Origin: Planctomycetota bacterium
Lineage (GTDB): Bacteria > Planctomycetota > UBA1135 > GCA-002686595
DNA length: 64,000 bases
Reading direction: 5' to 3'
Assembly (NCBI GenBank): GCA_026692665.1
Contig: JAPLOF010000055.1
Location: 1 to 64,000, forward strand
How positions within the stretch are numbered: the first letter of the stretch is position 1; each line of letters opens with the position of its first letter. Positions 24,922-33,461 of the stretch are shown piece by piece. The notes under the pieces were generated by a model. It saw only the letters and a list, made by a program, of their open reading frames with translations. It was not told the DNA's origin and searched no databases. Both the position numbers and the translations under genes were made by a program.

Positions 24922-25649
24922 GCACGGTCGAAGAGTTGATCAAGGCGCGCGGCTGGACCGACGAGGAAGCGCGCCTGCGCAGCGCGATCTGCGAGATCGG
25001 ACGCTTGTGCTACTCGCGCAACTACATCGTCGGCGCGGACGGCAACATCTCCGGCCGCCTGGCCGACGGGACGATCCTCATCACGCCGGCCGGCGCGATG
25101 AAGGGCTTCCTCGCGCCCGAGCAGATCGCGCACGTCGACATGCAGGGCCGCACGGTCGACAACGGCCCGAAGGCCTCGACCGAAGTCGGCATCCACCTCG
25201 TGTGCTACTCCGAGCGCGCCGACGTGCGCGCCGTGCTGCACTGCCACCCGCCGCACGCCGTCGCGATGACGATCGCGGGCTTCGACATGCAGTGCCCGGT
25301 GATCCCCGAGATCATCGTCACGATCGGCGGCATCCCGACCGCGCCGTTCGGCACGCCCGGGACGCCCGAGCTGGCCGCGTCGATCCAGAACATCGTGCGC
25401 TGCTCCGACACGGTCGTGATGCAGAACCACGGCTCGGTGACGATCGGCCCCAACCTGCTCGACGCGTACAAGAAGCTCGACATGCTCGAGCACACGGCCA
25501 AGATCCTGTGGATCGCGAGCTGCATCAGCACGGTGAAGCCGCTCGATCCCGAGTACGTGGCGAAGCTGCTCGGAACGCGCGAGAAGCTCGGCATTCGCAC
25601 GCTGAACACGCTGGAGAACCAGTGCGGACGCGGCGGCGCATCGCGCTGA
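24918..25649 (+). CDS. Class II (zinc) aldolase, fuculose/rhamnulose-phosphate aldolase family
   Basis: 243 residues. Phosphate-site block GNISGR is at 42-47. Zinc-ligand pattern: Glu89 (catalytic), His108 and His110 in HCHPPH, and His171 in QNHGSV, with the same spacings as in FucA. Such enzymes split L-fuculose- or L-rhamnulose-1-phosphate into DHAP and L-lactaldehyde, the aldehyde that Planctomycetes-type microcompartments contain. Immediate linkage to three shell pentamers supports this role here. A paralogous decarboxylase or ribulose-phosphate epimerase function cannot be excluded. The C-terminal tail after RTLNTLENQ could be an encapsulation region, but it is short. Confidence 0.88.
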   Translation: MSTVEELIKARGWTDEEARLRSAICEIGRLCYSRNYIVGADGNISGRLADGTILITPAGAMKGFLAPEQIAHVDMQGRTVDNGPKASTEVGIHLVCYSERADVRAVLHCHPPHAVAMTIAGFDMQCPVIPEIIVTIGGIPTAPFGTPGTPELAASIQNIVRCSDTVVMQNHGSVTIGPNLLDAYKKLDMLEHTAKILWIASCISTVKPLDPEYVAKLLGTREKLGIRTLNTLENQCGRGGASR

Positions 25650-26602
25650 TCGCGGGCGCGTCGGCGATCCTCCTCCTGGCGCTCGAGGTCTCCGCGCGGA
25701 TCTACGCGCAGGCCAGCGGCAGGGAGCGGGGTCTGGCCCTCGACGACCAGCTGGGGTGGCGCCCGCTGGCCGGGATCGAGAAACGCGGCGCGTTGTGGGG
25801 CGCCAACCTGCCGGCGCGCACGAACGCGCTCGGTTGGCGCGACAAGCCGCGCGAGACAGCGAAACGCCCGGGCACGCGACGCGCACTGCTCCTCGGTGAT
25901 TCCTACGTGTTCGGCGTGGGCGTGGACGACGGTCTGCGCGTCTCCGAGGCGCTCGAGCGTGAGGTCCCGGGCCTCGAAGCCTGGAACCTGGGCGTGACCG
26001 CGTACGGACCGGACCAGGAGCTGCTCCTTCTCGAGTCGGTGGCCGATGCGTACGCGCCCGACGACGTCGTCTGGTTCGCGTGCCTCTCCAACGACGTCGA
26101 GGACGTGCGCTACGAGCGACGCTACGGCCATGCGAAACCGTGGTTCGAACTCGCGGAGGACCGACTGGTGCCGCACCCGCCGACCCCCTCGCTCCTCGAC
26201 CGGCTTCGAGATGCGAGCTACCTGGCGGAATTCGCGCTCGCGCCGCTCGACTCGCGACGCCTTGCGCACCGCTACGCGGCACCCTGGGTGGAGCGCGACG
26301 GGCTCGTCTTGTTCGGACGCATCGCCGAGCGCCTCGCCGCGACCGCGCGCGAGCACGGGGCCCGGTTCGTGTGCGTCGCGATCCCCTCGCAGTCCTCCGA
26401 AGCCGACGCGGCTGCGCTCGCGGAGTTGCGCGCGCGCGGGCTGGAGCCTCTCGACCTCACGGCCGCCTTCCGCGATGCCGACCGGCCGGCCAGCGCGCTG
26501 CACCTGCCCGACGGACACTGGAACGCCGCCGGCCACGCGCTCGCCGCGCGCGAGGTCGCACGGGAACTCCGCCAACCCGAGCGGGCCGGAACGCCGCGCT
26601 AG
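25622..26602 (+). CDS. Membrane-anchored SGNH/GDSL-type hydrolase
   Basis: 326 residues. An N-terminal basic segment and hydrophobic helix (RRIALIAGASAILLLALEVSA) suggest an anchor. SGNH blocks: LLGDSYVFG (nucleophile Ser94), the Gly block LGVTAYGPDQE, the Asn block FACLSNDVEDV, and DGHWNAAGH with the catalytic Asp/His. It probably acts as an esterase or carbohydrate O-acetyl hydrolase outside the cytoplasm. The start is GTG 25622, inside the last 28 bases of the aldolase gene; there is no later start before the helix. This makes it part of the microcompartment operon by position, but a functional link is unclear. Confidence 0.78.
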   Translation: MRTRRRIALIAGASAILLLALEVSARIYAQASGRERGLALDDQLGWRPLAGIEKRGALWGANLPARTNALGWRDKPRETAKRPGTRRALLLGDSYVFGVGVDDGLRVSEALEREVPGLEAWNLGVTAYGPDQELLLLESVADAYAPDDVVWFACLSNDVEDVRYERRYGHAKPWFELAEDRLVPHPPTPSLLDRLRDASYLAEFALAPLDSRRLAHRYAAPWVERDGLVLFGRIAERLAATAREHGARFVCVAIPSQSSEADAAALAELRARGLEPLDLTAAFRDADRPASALHLPDGHWNAAGHALAAREVARELRQPERAGTPR

Positions 26603-26671
26603 GCGATCCGGAATGCGCGTCGCGGGGTTCCCTCTACGGCGCTTCGGACGCCGGAGCGGGTTCTCCACGGC

Positions 26672-28114
26672 CTACGGCAACCACGTCGCCGCGAGCCCGT
26701 TCGAGAGGTTGTAGAAGGCCGGGGTGCAATACGTGGGATCCGAGTTCCGGTACCACACCTGATACACGCGCGATCCGCCGAGAGACGGGATCAGGCCACG
26801 CACCGAGATCGGAGGATCGCCGGCCCCGGGATACTGCGAGCCGCCGCCGAAGTTCGTCTTCGTCTTCAGCCGCAGGACGACGCCGCCGGCGCAGCGCAGA
26901 CCGTCGCCGAAGACCTGACCGTTGCCCCCCGCGAAGGCGCTGGTGCCTTGGAAGTACAGCGCGGACGAGACCGGCATCCCGCTTCCCGTGAGGAGGAAGC
27001 TGTCGCTCGAAACGCTCGCCAGACCCGTGGCGACGAGCAGGGCCCCAGCCGCTGTGATCGAGTTGCCGCAGCCATGGCCGGGCATTCCGGTGTTGCCGCA
27101 GGGGCACGCGGTCCCGGTCCCGTCGCCCAGGCACACGGGGATCACCGCCGGAGGCGGATCCGTGACGGTGATGCGCGTCCAGGACAAGTCGAACGGCTCG
27201 GGCGCGAGTTGGGCCGCGATGGGGATCGTGCCCTGCGAGTCCGTCACGGCGAACGAGACGTTCGAGCCCCCCGACGGACTCCACGACAGGATGCAGTCGT
27301 CGAAATCGAGCACGGGTGCGAGCTGGTACGCGTCGTCGACTCCGCTCAGTCCGGAGTCCGCGATGTTGAAGCGTCCCACGGCGAGGTAGTAGACGCCCGG
27401 CGAAAACGAGCGGGTGAGCCGCGACTGATTCGTCGCGCCGCCGGGCTCGTCGTCGTTGCGGAAGCCCGGGATCGCGACGAAGTTCCCGTCGAGGACGAAG
27501 ATCTCGGTGTCCGTGCTGTGGCCCTGCCCGGCGGTCGTGATCTCGATCGTTCCGGAGCGCAGCGCCCCGGGCAGTTGTCCGACGGAAATCGGCACGGACA
27601 CGAGTTCGATCGCGTACGGGAGCACCGTGTTCGCGGTGCCGGTCACCCTCACGAAGAGCTCCTCGCGCTGGCCGAACCCGTACCACTGGACGTAGTTGGG
27701 CTGGCCGTTGCCGCCGACCGAAACTTGCAACGCCACGTCGGTACCGAGTGCGATCGAGGGCGACGAGGGCGGCCCGTTCACGTTGAGGCCGCGCAGCGAG
27801 ATCGTGTGCTCGTCGGCTCCCGAGGTCGTCACGACGAGGCGGTGCTGCCAGATCCCGGGCGGCAGCGGACAGATCTCGACGTGGAACGAGTCCGCGCTGT
27901 CGAGCGCGACATCGCCCGCGAGCGTCCCCGAACCGGTGGTGACGCCCTGAATCTGCACGCCCGGCCCGAGGCAGAACACGGGGTTCGCTTCGAGTTTCGT
28001 GCCGTTCGGCTCCACCTCGGAGACCACCGACGCGGCGGAATGGCGCGCGTTGGCAGCCGAAGCGCAGAGGGCGAGGATCGACGCGCACGCGCGGCGTGCT
28101 CGTAGGGAGGACAT
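26672..28114 (-). CDS. Secreted multidomain protein with Planctomycetota-type C-terminal module
   Basis: 480 residues from ATG 28114, giving a signal peptide (SILALCASAANA). Beta-rich repeats follow, resembling pre-peptidase/DVUA-like exported domains (VSEVEPNGTKLEANP; DDEPGGATNQSRLTRSFSPGVYYLAVGRFN). Near residue 350 a Cys/Gly-rich link reads CLGDGTGTACPCGNTG and ends GHGCGNS. The last 130 residues (FLLTGSGMP, YFQGTSAFAGG, GLRCAGG, YQVWYRNSDPTYCTPAFYNLSNG) repeat the module found at the end of the DNRLRE protein. It is extracellular with no catalytic motif. A longer reading from 28222 has no signal peptide and was rejected. Confidence 0.75.
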   Translation of the reverse strand: MSSLRARRACASILALCASAANARHSAASVVSEVEPNGTKLEANPVFCLGPGVQIQGVTTGSGTLAGDVALDSADSFHVEICPLPPGIWQHRLVVTTSGADEHTISLRGLNVNGPPSSPSIALGTDVALQVSVGGNGQPNYVQWYGFGQREELFVRVTGTANTVLPYAIELVSVPISVGQLPGALRSGTIEITTAGQGHSTDTEIFVLDGNFVAIPGFRNDDEPGGATNQSRLTRSFSPGVYYLAVGRFNIADSGLSGVDDAYQLAPVLDFDDCILSWSPSGGSNVSFAVTDSQGTIPIAAQLAPEPFDLSWTRITVTDPPPAVIPVCLGDGTGTACPCGNTGMPGHGCGNSITAAGALLVATGLASVSSDSFLLTGSGMPVSSALYFQGTSAFAGGNGQVFGDGLRCAGGVVLRLKTKTNFGGGSQYPGAGDPPISVRGLIPSLGGSRVYQVWYRNSDPTYCTPAFYNLSNGLAATWLP

Positions 28115-28223
28115 GACGTGCCGGGCCGAAGCAGGGATCCCAGCGAGCCGATTCGGTGTCCGAGGCCGGGGGGCGAGCCTCGTGCGGCTCCCAGGAGGGC
28201 CGCGGGTTGCATCGTCATCCAAG

Positions 28224-28254
28224 ATCCCGGGTTCCGCGAGGCGGAACCCGGGAT
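28224..28254 (-). terminator. Perfect 14-bp hairpin
   Basis: ATCCCGGGTTCCGC and GCGGAACCCGGGAT enclose a GAG loop. It lies 31 bases after the stop of the YugP-like gene and upstream of the next leftward gene. It is likely the terminator of the YugP-like gene; no T-tract follows on the minus strand. Confidence 0.65.
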
Positions 28255-28285
28255 TTCGAGGAGCGGTCCGGTCGGCGCGGGCCCC

Positions 28286-28975
28286 CTATTCGCGGCGACG
28301 CATGAGCAGGTAGACGAGCGTCATGATCGAGCTCAGGGCACCGGCGACGTAGGTCATCGCGGCCGCGCCGAGGACCTTGTTGACGCCCAGCGCCTCCTCC
28401 TGGGTCGTCACGATCCCGCTGGAAGCGAGCACGGCTTTCGCGCGCGCGCTGGCGTCGAATTCGACCGGCAGGGTGACGAGTTGGAACACGACCGTGATCC
28501 CGAACAGCAGGATGCCGACGTTCACGAGCATCGGCTGCTGCATGAACTGGCCGGCGATGAACACCCACACCCAGGCCATCGAACCGATGTTCGTGACCGG
28601 CACCATCTGCGAGCGGAAGTTCAGCCAGGCATAGCCGCGCGCGTGCTGGATGGCGTGTCCGGCCTCGTGCGCCGCGACCGCGATCGACGAGATGGACCGC
28701 CCGTCGTAGACGTCCGGCGAGAGCCGCAGGGTCTTCGAGCGGGGGTCGTAGTGGTCCGACAGGAACCCCTCGTGCCGCTCCACCGTCACGTCGTTGGCGC
28801 CGCCGGCGCGCGCGACGGCCATCGCGGCCTCGGCGCCGGTCATCCCGGTGCGGACGCCGACCTCGGCAAAGCGGTGGAACGTGCTCTTGACGCGGAACGA
28901 GCACCAGATGGCCAGGACGAACGTCGGGCCGACGAGGAGCCAATACAGCGGGTCGAACGTGATGAAGGCGATCAT
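28286..28975 (-). CDS. YugP-like membrane zinc metallopeptidase
   Basis: 229 residues, the family's usual length. An N-terminal helix, then VGVRTGMTGAEAA, then LSPDVYDGRSISSIAVAAHEAGHAIQH with the HEAGH zinc motif, then three more hydrophobic segments and a basic end (LLMRRRE). PVEFDASARAKAVL supplies the late conserved block. Members are inner-membrane peptidases of largely unknown substrate. It stands alone, with fhs upstream on the same strand 116 bases away. Confidence 0.9.
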   Translation of the reverse strand: MIAFITFDPLYWLLVGPTFVLAIWCSFRVKSTFHRFAEVGVRTGMTGAEAAMAVARAGGANDVTVERHEGFLSDHYDPRSKTLRLSPDVYDGRSISSIAVAAHEAGHAIQHARGYAWLNFRSQMVPVTNIGSMAWVWVFIAGQFMQQPMLVNVGILLFGITVVFQLVTLPVEFDASARAKAVLASSGIVTTQEEALGVNKVLGAAAMTYVAGALSSIMTLVYLLMRRRE

Positions 28976-29091
28976 GGGTGGGGGCTTTCGGATGCCCGCG
29001 GGCGAGCGGCGGGCGCGAACCTATACGCCAGGAAGCGGGAACCTTGGAAGGGAAACCGGAGCCGGCGTCGTGGACACCGGATCCATCCGTC

Positions 29092-30795
29092 TCAGAAGAG
29101 GCCGTGGATGCGCCCTTCCGCGTCCATGTCGACCTTGCGGAAGCCCGGAACGCGCCCCAGGCCGGGCATGGTGAGGATCTCGCCGGCGTAGACGACCACG
29201 AAGCCGGCGCCGGCCGCGACGCGCACGGCGCGCACCGGGAAGACATAGTCCCGCGGGCGGCCGACGAGCGCCGGATCGTGGGACAGGCTGTACTGCGTCT
29301 TCGCGATGCAGATCGGGAGCTTCCCGAAACCCTGCGCCGTGAGCTCGGCGATCGCGGCCTTGGCCGCCGGGCTGTACTCGACCCGCCCCGCGCCGTGGAT
29401 GCGCGTGGCGACGGTCTCGATCTTGGACTCGATCGACGACTCGAGCCCATAGAGGGGCTGGAACTTCGCACGGCCCGACTCGGCTGCCGCGACGACGGCC
29501 TCGGCGAGCTGGAGCCCGCCCTCGCCGCCCTTCGCGAACAGGTTGCTCTCGACGGCCGCCGTCGCCCCGGCCTCGAGTGCGCGCTCGCGCACGAGCGCGA
29601 TCTCGGCCTCCGTGTCGCTCGGGAAGCGGTTGATCGCGACGACGACGGGAATGCCGAACGCCAGCACGTTCTGGACCTGGCCCGTGAGGTTCGAACAGCC
29701 CGCGGAGAGCGCCTCGAGGTCCTCGTTCGAGAGCTCCTTCGGCAGCGGAGTGCCCGGCTTCACCTGGAACTTGCCCGAGTGGACCTTCAAGGCCCGCACC
29801 GTCGCGACGAGAACGGCCGCGTCGGGCGACTGCCCCGAGGCGCGGCATTTCACGTCGAAGTACTTCACCGCGCCCATGTCGGCGCCGAAGCCGGCTTCGG
29901 TCACCACCCAGTCGCAGAAGCGCGCCGCGACGCGGTCGGCGACGATCGACGAGTTCCCGTGCGCGATGTTCGCGAACGGCCCGGCGTGGACGAAGGCCGG
30001 CGTCCGCTCGCTCGTCTGCATGAGCGTCGGGTGCATCGTCTCGCGCAGGATCGCGGCCATCGCGCCCGCGACGCCCAGGTCCTCGCACGTGATCGCCTTC
30101 CCCTGCGCGTTGCCCGCGACGACGATGCGACCGAGCCGCGCGCGCAGGTCGCCCCAGCCCGTCGCGAGGCCGAGGACCGCCATGACCTCCGACGCGGGCG
30201 TGATCTCGAAACCGCTCGCGCGCGGCACGCCGTTCAGCGCGCCGCCGAGCCCGACTTCGATCTGTCGCAGCGCGCGATCGTTCACGTCGAGCACGCGCTT
30301 CCAGGTGATGCGCGCCGGATCGACGCCCAGCGGGTTGTCGAGGAGGAGCGACGTGTCGAGCGCCGCGGCCGCCAGGTTGTGGGCCGCGCCGACGGCGTGC
30401 ATGTCGCCGGTCAGGTGGAGGTTGAAGTCCTCCATGGGCACGATCTGCGAGGCTCCGCCGCCGGCGGCACCGCCCTTCACGCCGAAGACCGGTCCCATGG
30501 AGGGCTGGCGCACGGCGCAAGCCGCCTTGCGGCCGATCCGGTTCAGCGCCAGCGACAGGCCGATCGTGTGCAGCGTCTTGCCCTCCCCCGCCGGCGTCGG
30601 CGAGACGGCCGTGACGAGGACCGACCGCGGGCGCGGTGCCCCGGCGGGCCGGGGCTGGTCCCCGAGCCGGTGGTCGACCTTGGCCTTCGTGGGGCCGTGG
30701 GCGAAGGTGGCCTCGGCCGGGATCCCCAGGCGGGCGGCGAGGCGGGAAATCGGTTCCAGGTCCATGGAACGCGCGAGCTGAGGATCGGTCTGCAT
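29092..30795 (-). CDS. fhs: Formate-tetrahydrofolate ligase
   Basis: 567 residues, the expected size. The P-loop-like TPAGEGKT is near residue 67, followed by RQPSMGPVFGVKGGAAGGG and HLTGDMHAVGAAHNL, all family hallmarks. FVHAGPFANIAHGNSS and EAGFGADMG follow in order, and MPGLGRVPGF is near the end. It makes 10-formyl-THF from formate, ATP and THF, feeding purine synthesis or C1 oxidation/assimilation. It is divergent from the MerR gene. A TACATT box 10 bases before the ATG and a 12-base element shared with the radical-SAM gene further up are candidate control sites. Confidence 0.97.
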   Translation of the reverse strand: MQTDPQLARSMDLEPISRLAARLGIPAEATFAHGPTKAKVDHRLGDQPRPAGAPRPRSVLVTAVSPTPAGEGKTLHTIGLSLALNRIGRKAACAVRQPSMGPVFGVKGGAAGGGASQIVPMEDFNLHLTGDMHAVGAAHNLAAAALDTSLLLDNPLGVDPARITWKRVLDVNDRALRQIEVGLGGALNGVPRASGFEITPASEVMAVLGLATGWGDLRARLGRIVVAGNAQGKAITCEDLGVAGAMAAILRETMHPTLMQTSERTPAFVHAGPFANIAHGNSSIVADRVAARFCDWVVTEAGFGADMGAVKYFDVKCRASGQSPDAAVLVATVRALKVHSGKFQVKPGTPLPKELSNEDLEALSAGCSNLTGQVQNVLAFGIPVVVAINRFPSDTEAEIALVRERALEAGATAAVESNLFAKGGEGGLQLAEAVVAAAESGRAKFQPLYGLESSIESKIETVATRIHGAGRVEYSPAAKAAIAELTAQGFGKLPICIAKTQYSLSHDPALVGRPRDYVFPVRAVRVAAGAGFVVVYAGEILTMPGLGRVPGFRKVDMDAEGRIHGLF

Positions 30796-30805
30796 GGTTC
30801 CCGTG

Positions 30806-30811
30806 AATGTA
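30806..30811 (-). promoter_or_regulatory. TANNNT box 10 bases before fhs
   Basis: TACATT on the minus strand, 10 bases before the fhs ATG. It fits the window-wide short-leader pattern, though the GGGAA in the gap could be a weak Shine-Dalgarno. Confidence 0.4.
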
Positions 30812-30846
30812 GCGATCCGGAATGGGGACGGCGTATCGACCCGACC

Positions 30847-30872
30847 GGAACCTCACGTAAGATTGATCCGTC
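30847..30872 (+). promoter_or_regulatory. Candidate promoter of the MerR-cysteine desulfurase operon
   Basis: GGAAC at 30847-30851 is followed after 17 bases by CGTC at 30869-30872, the layout of many ECF-sigma promoters. Within it, TAAGAT at 30858-30863 could instead be a housekeeping -10. Either would drive the MerR gene starting at 30922. The left part overlaps the 12-base element shared with the radical-SAM upstream region. Confidence 0.35.
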
Positions 30873-30921
30873 GTACTCCCTGCCGCCTTCCCGGCCCCGT
30901 TCCCGGTCCGACACGCCCGCC

Positions 30922-31398
30922 ATGCAACCGAATCACGAACTCCTGAAGATCGGCGACTTCGCCCGGCTCGCCGACACCAACCTCCGGACGCTCCGGTACT
31001 ACGAGGAGCTGGGGCTCCTCACCCCCGCTTCGCGCAGCCAGGGCGGATTCCGCTACTACCGCCGCACGGACATCAACCGGGTCCAGATGATCCGGGACCT
31101 GCAGGAGCTGGGCCTGCACCTGGACCGGATCCGCGAACTCATCTCGGCCCGCGCCGCCGAGGAGCCGCGCGACCAGTTCCTGGCACGCGTCCGGCTGGCG
31201 CTCGAGGAACAGGATCGGCTGCTCTCGATCCGGATGGCGGCGCTCGAGGAACAGCGCAAGAAGGTCGCGCAGGCGCTCCACAAGATCGGCGAGTGCCGGC
31301 ACTGCGTGCAGATGCCGCGCCTCGACAACAACTTCTGCGAGCCGTGCACGACGACCGGGGAGCGGCTGCCCGAGCACCTGAGCGCTCTCTATCAGTAA
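30922..31398 (+). CDS. MerR-family regulator with C-terminal four-cysteine motif
   Basis: 158 residues. N-terminal winged helix: KIGDFARLADTNLRTLRYYEELGLLTP, then GGFRYYRRTDINRVQMIRDLQELG. A dimerisation coiled coil follows (residues about 80-120). The effector end carries Cys125, Cys128, Cys139 and Cys142 (CRHC...CEPC), enough for a zinc or Fe-S site, so it may sense metal, redox state or cluster status. The cysteine desulfurase gene begins at the very next base after its stop, so it probably regulates cluster or sulfur supply. ATG 30922 was chosen because it starts right at the DNA-binding domain. Confidence 0.85.
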   Translation: MQPNHELLKIGDFARLADTNLRTLRYYEELGLLTPASRSQGGFRYYRRTDINRVQMIRDLQELGLHLDRIRELISARAAEEPRDQFLARVRLALEEQDRLLSIRMAALEEQRKKVAQALHKIGECRHCVQMPRLDNNFCEPCTTTGERLPEHLSALYQ

Positions 31399-32544
31399 TT
31401 GACCGGGCACCTGTACCTCGACCACAACGCCACGACCCCGGTGCTCCGGGAGGTCCTGGAGGCGATGCTCCCCTGGCTCGGCGCGCGCGCGGGCAATCCG
31501 AGCAGCGCGCACCCGGCCGGCGAGGAGGCCCGCGATCTCGTCGAGTCCGCGCGTTCCGAGGTCGCGCGGCTCGTGGGCGCCCGGGCCAAGGAGATCACCT
31601 TCACGTCGGGCGGCACGGAGGCGACGAACACCGCTCTGCGGGCCGCGCTCGCTGCACGCGCGGATCGCCGCGCGATCGTGACGTCCGCGGTCGAGCACTC
31701 CGCGACCTTGGAACCGCTGGCCGAGCTCGAACGCCTGGGCTACCGCGTCGTTCGCGTCGGCGTGGACGGCGAAGGCCGCCTCGACCGGGATGCGCTGTTC
31801 GCGGCGATCGACCAGCACGTCGCGCTCGTGACGCTCCAGACCGCGAACAACGAGACCGGTGCGCTGTTCGACCTGACCGGCGTCGCAGCCGCCTGCCGCG
31901 CGGCCGGCGCGATCCTGCACGTGGACGCCGTGCAGAGCCTGGGCAAGGTGCCGCTCGACCTGCGCGCTATCGGCGCCGACTTCGCCTCGCTTTCGTCGCA
32001 CAAGCTGCACGGCCCGAAAGGCGTCGGCGCGCTCTACGCCGCGGACGGGCGCGAGTTCGAGCCCCTCCTGCGCGGCGGTCCCCAGGAAAGTCGGCGACGC
32101 GCCGGAACGGAGAACGTTCCGGGCATCGCCGGTTTCGCGCGCGCGGCAGCCATGGCACGCACGGCGCTCGCGAGCGGCGATCTGGAGCGCGTGCGGGAGC
32201 TGCGCGACCGCTTCGAGTCGGCGCTCGCGGGGGCGATTCCGGGCGTCGTGGTGCACGCGCACGGAGCCCCGCGCCTGCCCAACACCGCGAACGTCGCGTT
32301 CCCCGGACTGGATGCCGAGGAGCTCCTGGGAGCGCTGGGCGCGCAGGGTTTGTGCGCGTCGGCCGGCTCCGCGTGCCACGCCGCGGCGCGCCAGCCCTCG
32401 CACGTGCTCGTCGCCATGGCGCTCCCCGAGGCGCAGGTCCGGAGCGCCCTGCGCTTCTCCCTGGGCCGGACCACGACCGCCGAGGAGATCGAGCGCGCCC
32501 TCGAGGTCGTCGTCGAGTCCGCCGCCGCCCTGCGCGGCCTCTGA
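31399..32544 (+). CDS. Cysteine desulfurase (NifS/IscS family)
   Basis: 381 residues. PLP-enzyme landmarks: YLDHNATTPV at the start, TSGGTEATNTAL, HVDAVQSLGKVPLD, the PLP lysine in SLSSHKLHGPKG, RRAGTENVPGIAGF, and the persulfide cysteine region LCASAGSACH. It takes sulfur from L-cysteine for Fe-S clusters or tRNA thiolation. The start is TTG directly after the MerR stop (TAATTG), with no spacer. No scaffold (IscU/NifU) gene follows; a GC-rich hairpin does. Confidence 0.93.
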   Translation: MTGHLYLDHNATTPVLREVLEAMLPWLGARAGNPSSAHPAGEEARDLVESARSEVARLVGARAKEITFTSGGTEATNTALRAALAARADRRAIVTSAVEHSATLEPLAELERLGYRVVRVGVDGEGRLDRDALFAAIDQHVALVTLQTANNETGALFDLTGVAAACRAAGAILHVDAVQSLGKVPLDLRAIGADFASLSSHKLHGPKGVGALYAADGREFEPLLRGGPQESRRRAGTENVPGIAGFARAAAMARTALASGDLERVRELRDRFESALAGAIPGVVVHAHGAPRLPNTANVAFPGLDAEELLGALGAQGLCASAGSACHAAARQPSHVLVAMALPEAQVRSALRFSLGRTTTAEEIERALEVVVESAAALRGL

Positions 32545-32549
32545 GCCCG

Positions 32550-32568
32550 GTCCGGCCCCGGGCCGGAC
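32550..32568 (+). terminator. GC-rich hairpin after the cysteine desulfurase gene
   Basis: GTCCGGCC and GGCCGGAC pair around CCG, 5 bases after the stop, followed by a weak GTTGCGCTTT stretch. It is a likely terminator of the MerR-desulfurase operon. Confidence 0.6.
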
Positions 32569-32670
32569 GTTGCGCTTTCCGGGCCGAAGGGTGAGACTTT
32601 TCCGCCGGTTGAAGCGCCGACGGCCCGCCTGCCGATCAGGAAGGTCCGCGGCCACAACCGACCGCACGGC

Positions 32671-33219
32671 ATGTCCGAACCGATCGCCACCTACCGCACG
32701 CGGCCCGCCGGCCTGTTCGCCCTCCGCCACGAGATCCTCGACGCGAACGGGCGGGTCGGCACCCTGCATGCCGAGCGCAACCGCTGGGGCCTGACGACGC
32801 GCGCGACCTGGCGCCCGGAGAAGGGCGAGGTGCTGACCTACCGTCGCGACCCGGGCCTCTTGCGCAGCCAGTTCTCGGTCTGGACCGACGGCCGCGAGTG
32901 GCTCGGCTCCTCCCTGCGCTCCAGCTTCTGGGCTCGCGAGATCGCCCTGTCGACCCCCAACAAGTCCCTGCGCATGCTGCCCGTGCCCGGTTTCCGCCGC
33001 GGCTGGCGGGTGCACGCCCCGAAGACCGGCGAACTGGCCCGGATCACGCCGGACGGGCTCGGGACGGCCTCGACGATCCAGGTCTACCGCCGGATCGACC
33101 TCGAGCTGGTCTTGTTCGCCTACTTCGTCGGGTCGCTGGTCTACGCCGAGTCGTTCTGGCCCGGCCCGGAGATCGTCGACGACCTCGAGAGCGTTCCCAC
33201 CGCCGCCTCGAAGGCCTGA
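32671..33219 (+). CDS. Conserved-looking protein of unknown function
   Basis: 182 residues, no family recognised. Beta-rich body (FALRHEILDANGRVGTLHAERNRWGLTTRATW, SVWTDGREWLGSSL) that could be a small beta-barrel or LURP/scramblase-like fold. A hydrophobic patch near the C-terminus (LELVLFAYFVGSLVYAESFW) may pack or insert in a membrane. No signal peptide. The G+C bias and regular amino-acid composition support coding. Confidence 0.6.
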   Translation: MSEPIATYRTRPAGLFALRHEILDANGRVGTLHAERNRWGLTTRATWRPEKGEVLTYRRDPGLLRSQFSVWTDGREWLGSSLRSSFWAREIALSTPNKSLRMLPVPGFRRGWRVHAPKTGELARITPDGLGTASTIQVYRRIDLELVLFAYFVGSLVYAESFWPGPEIVDDLESVPTAASKA

Positions 33220-33333
33220 GCACCGAGCCCCGGACGGGGCCGGCACAGCCGGACGCGGGACTCCGGGATGGGAGCGGCACCCGGAGGACTTTTCCGGACA
33301 CCGGGCGCTACCATCCGCGCTTCCCGGGAAGCC

Positions 33334-33352
33334 GGACGCGCCCAGCGCGTCC
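33334..33352 (+). terminator. 8-bp hairpin in the gap before the carboxypeptidase-regulatory-like gene
   Basis: GGACGCGC and GCGCGTCC pair perfectly around CCA, about 115 bases after the preceding stop. It could be a terminator or leader hairpin; no T-tract is present. Confidence 0.35.
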
Positions 33353-33461
33353 CTCGGGGCGCAGGACCGCTCCACCCGGACGCGGTCATCGTCCGAACAC
33401 TCTCCGGGCCCTCGGCAGACGCTCGTGATCCACGGGTGAGCCACCCAGGCCCCCACACCCC

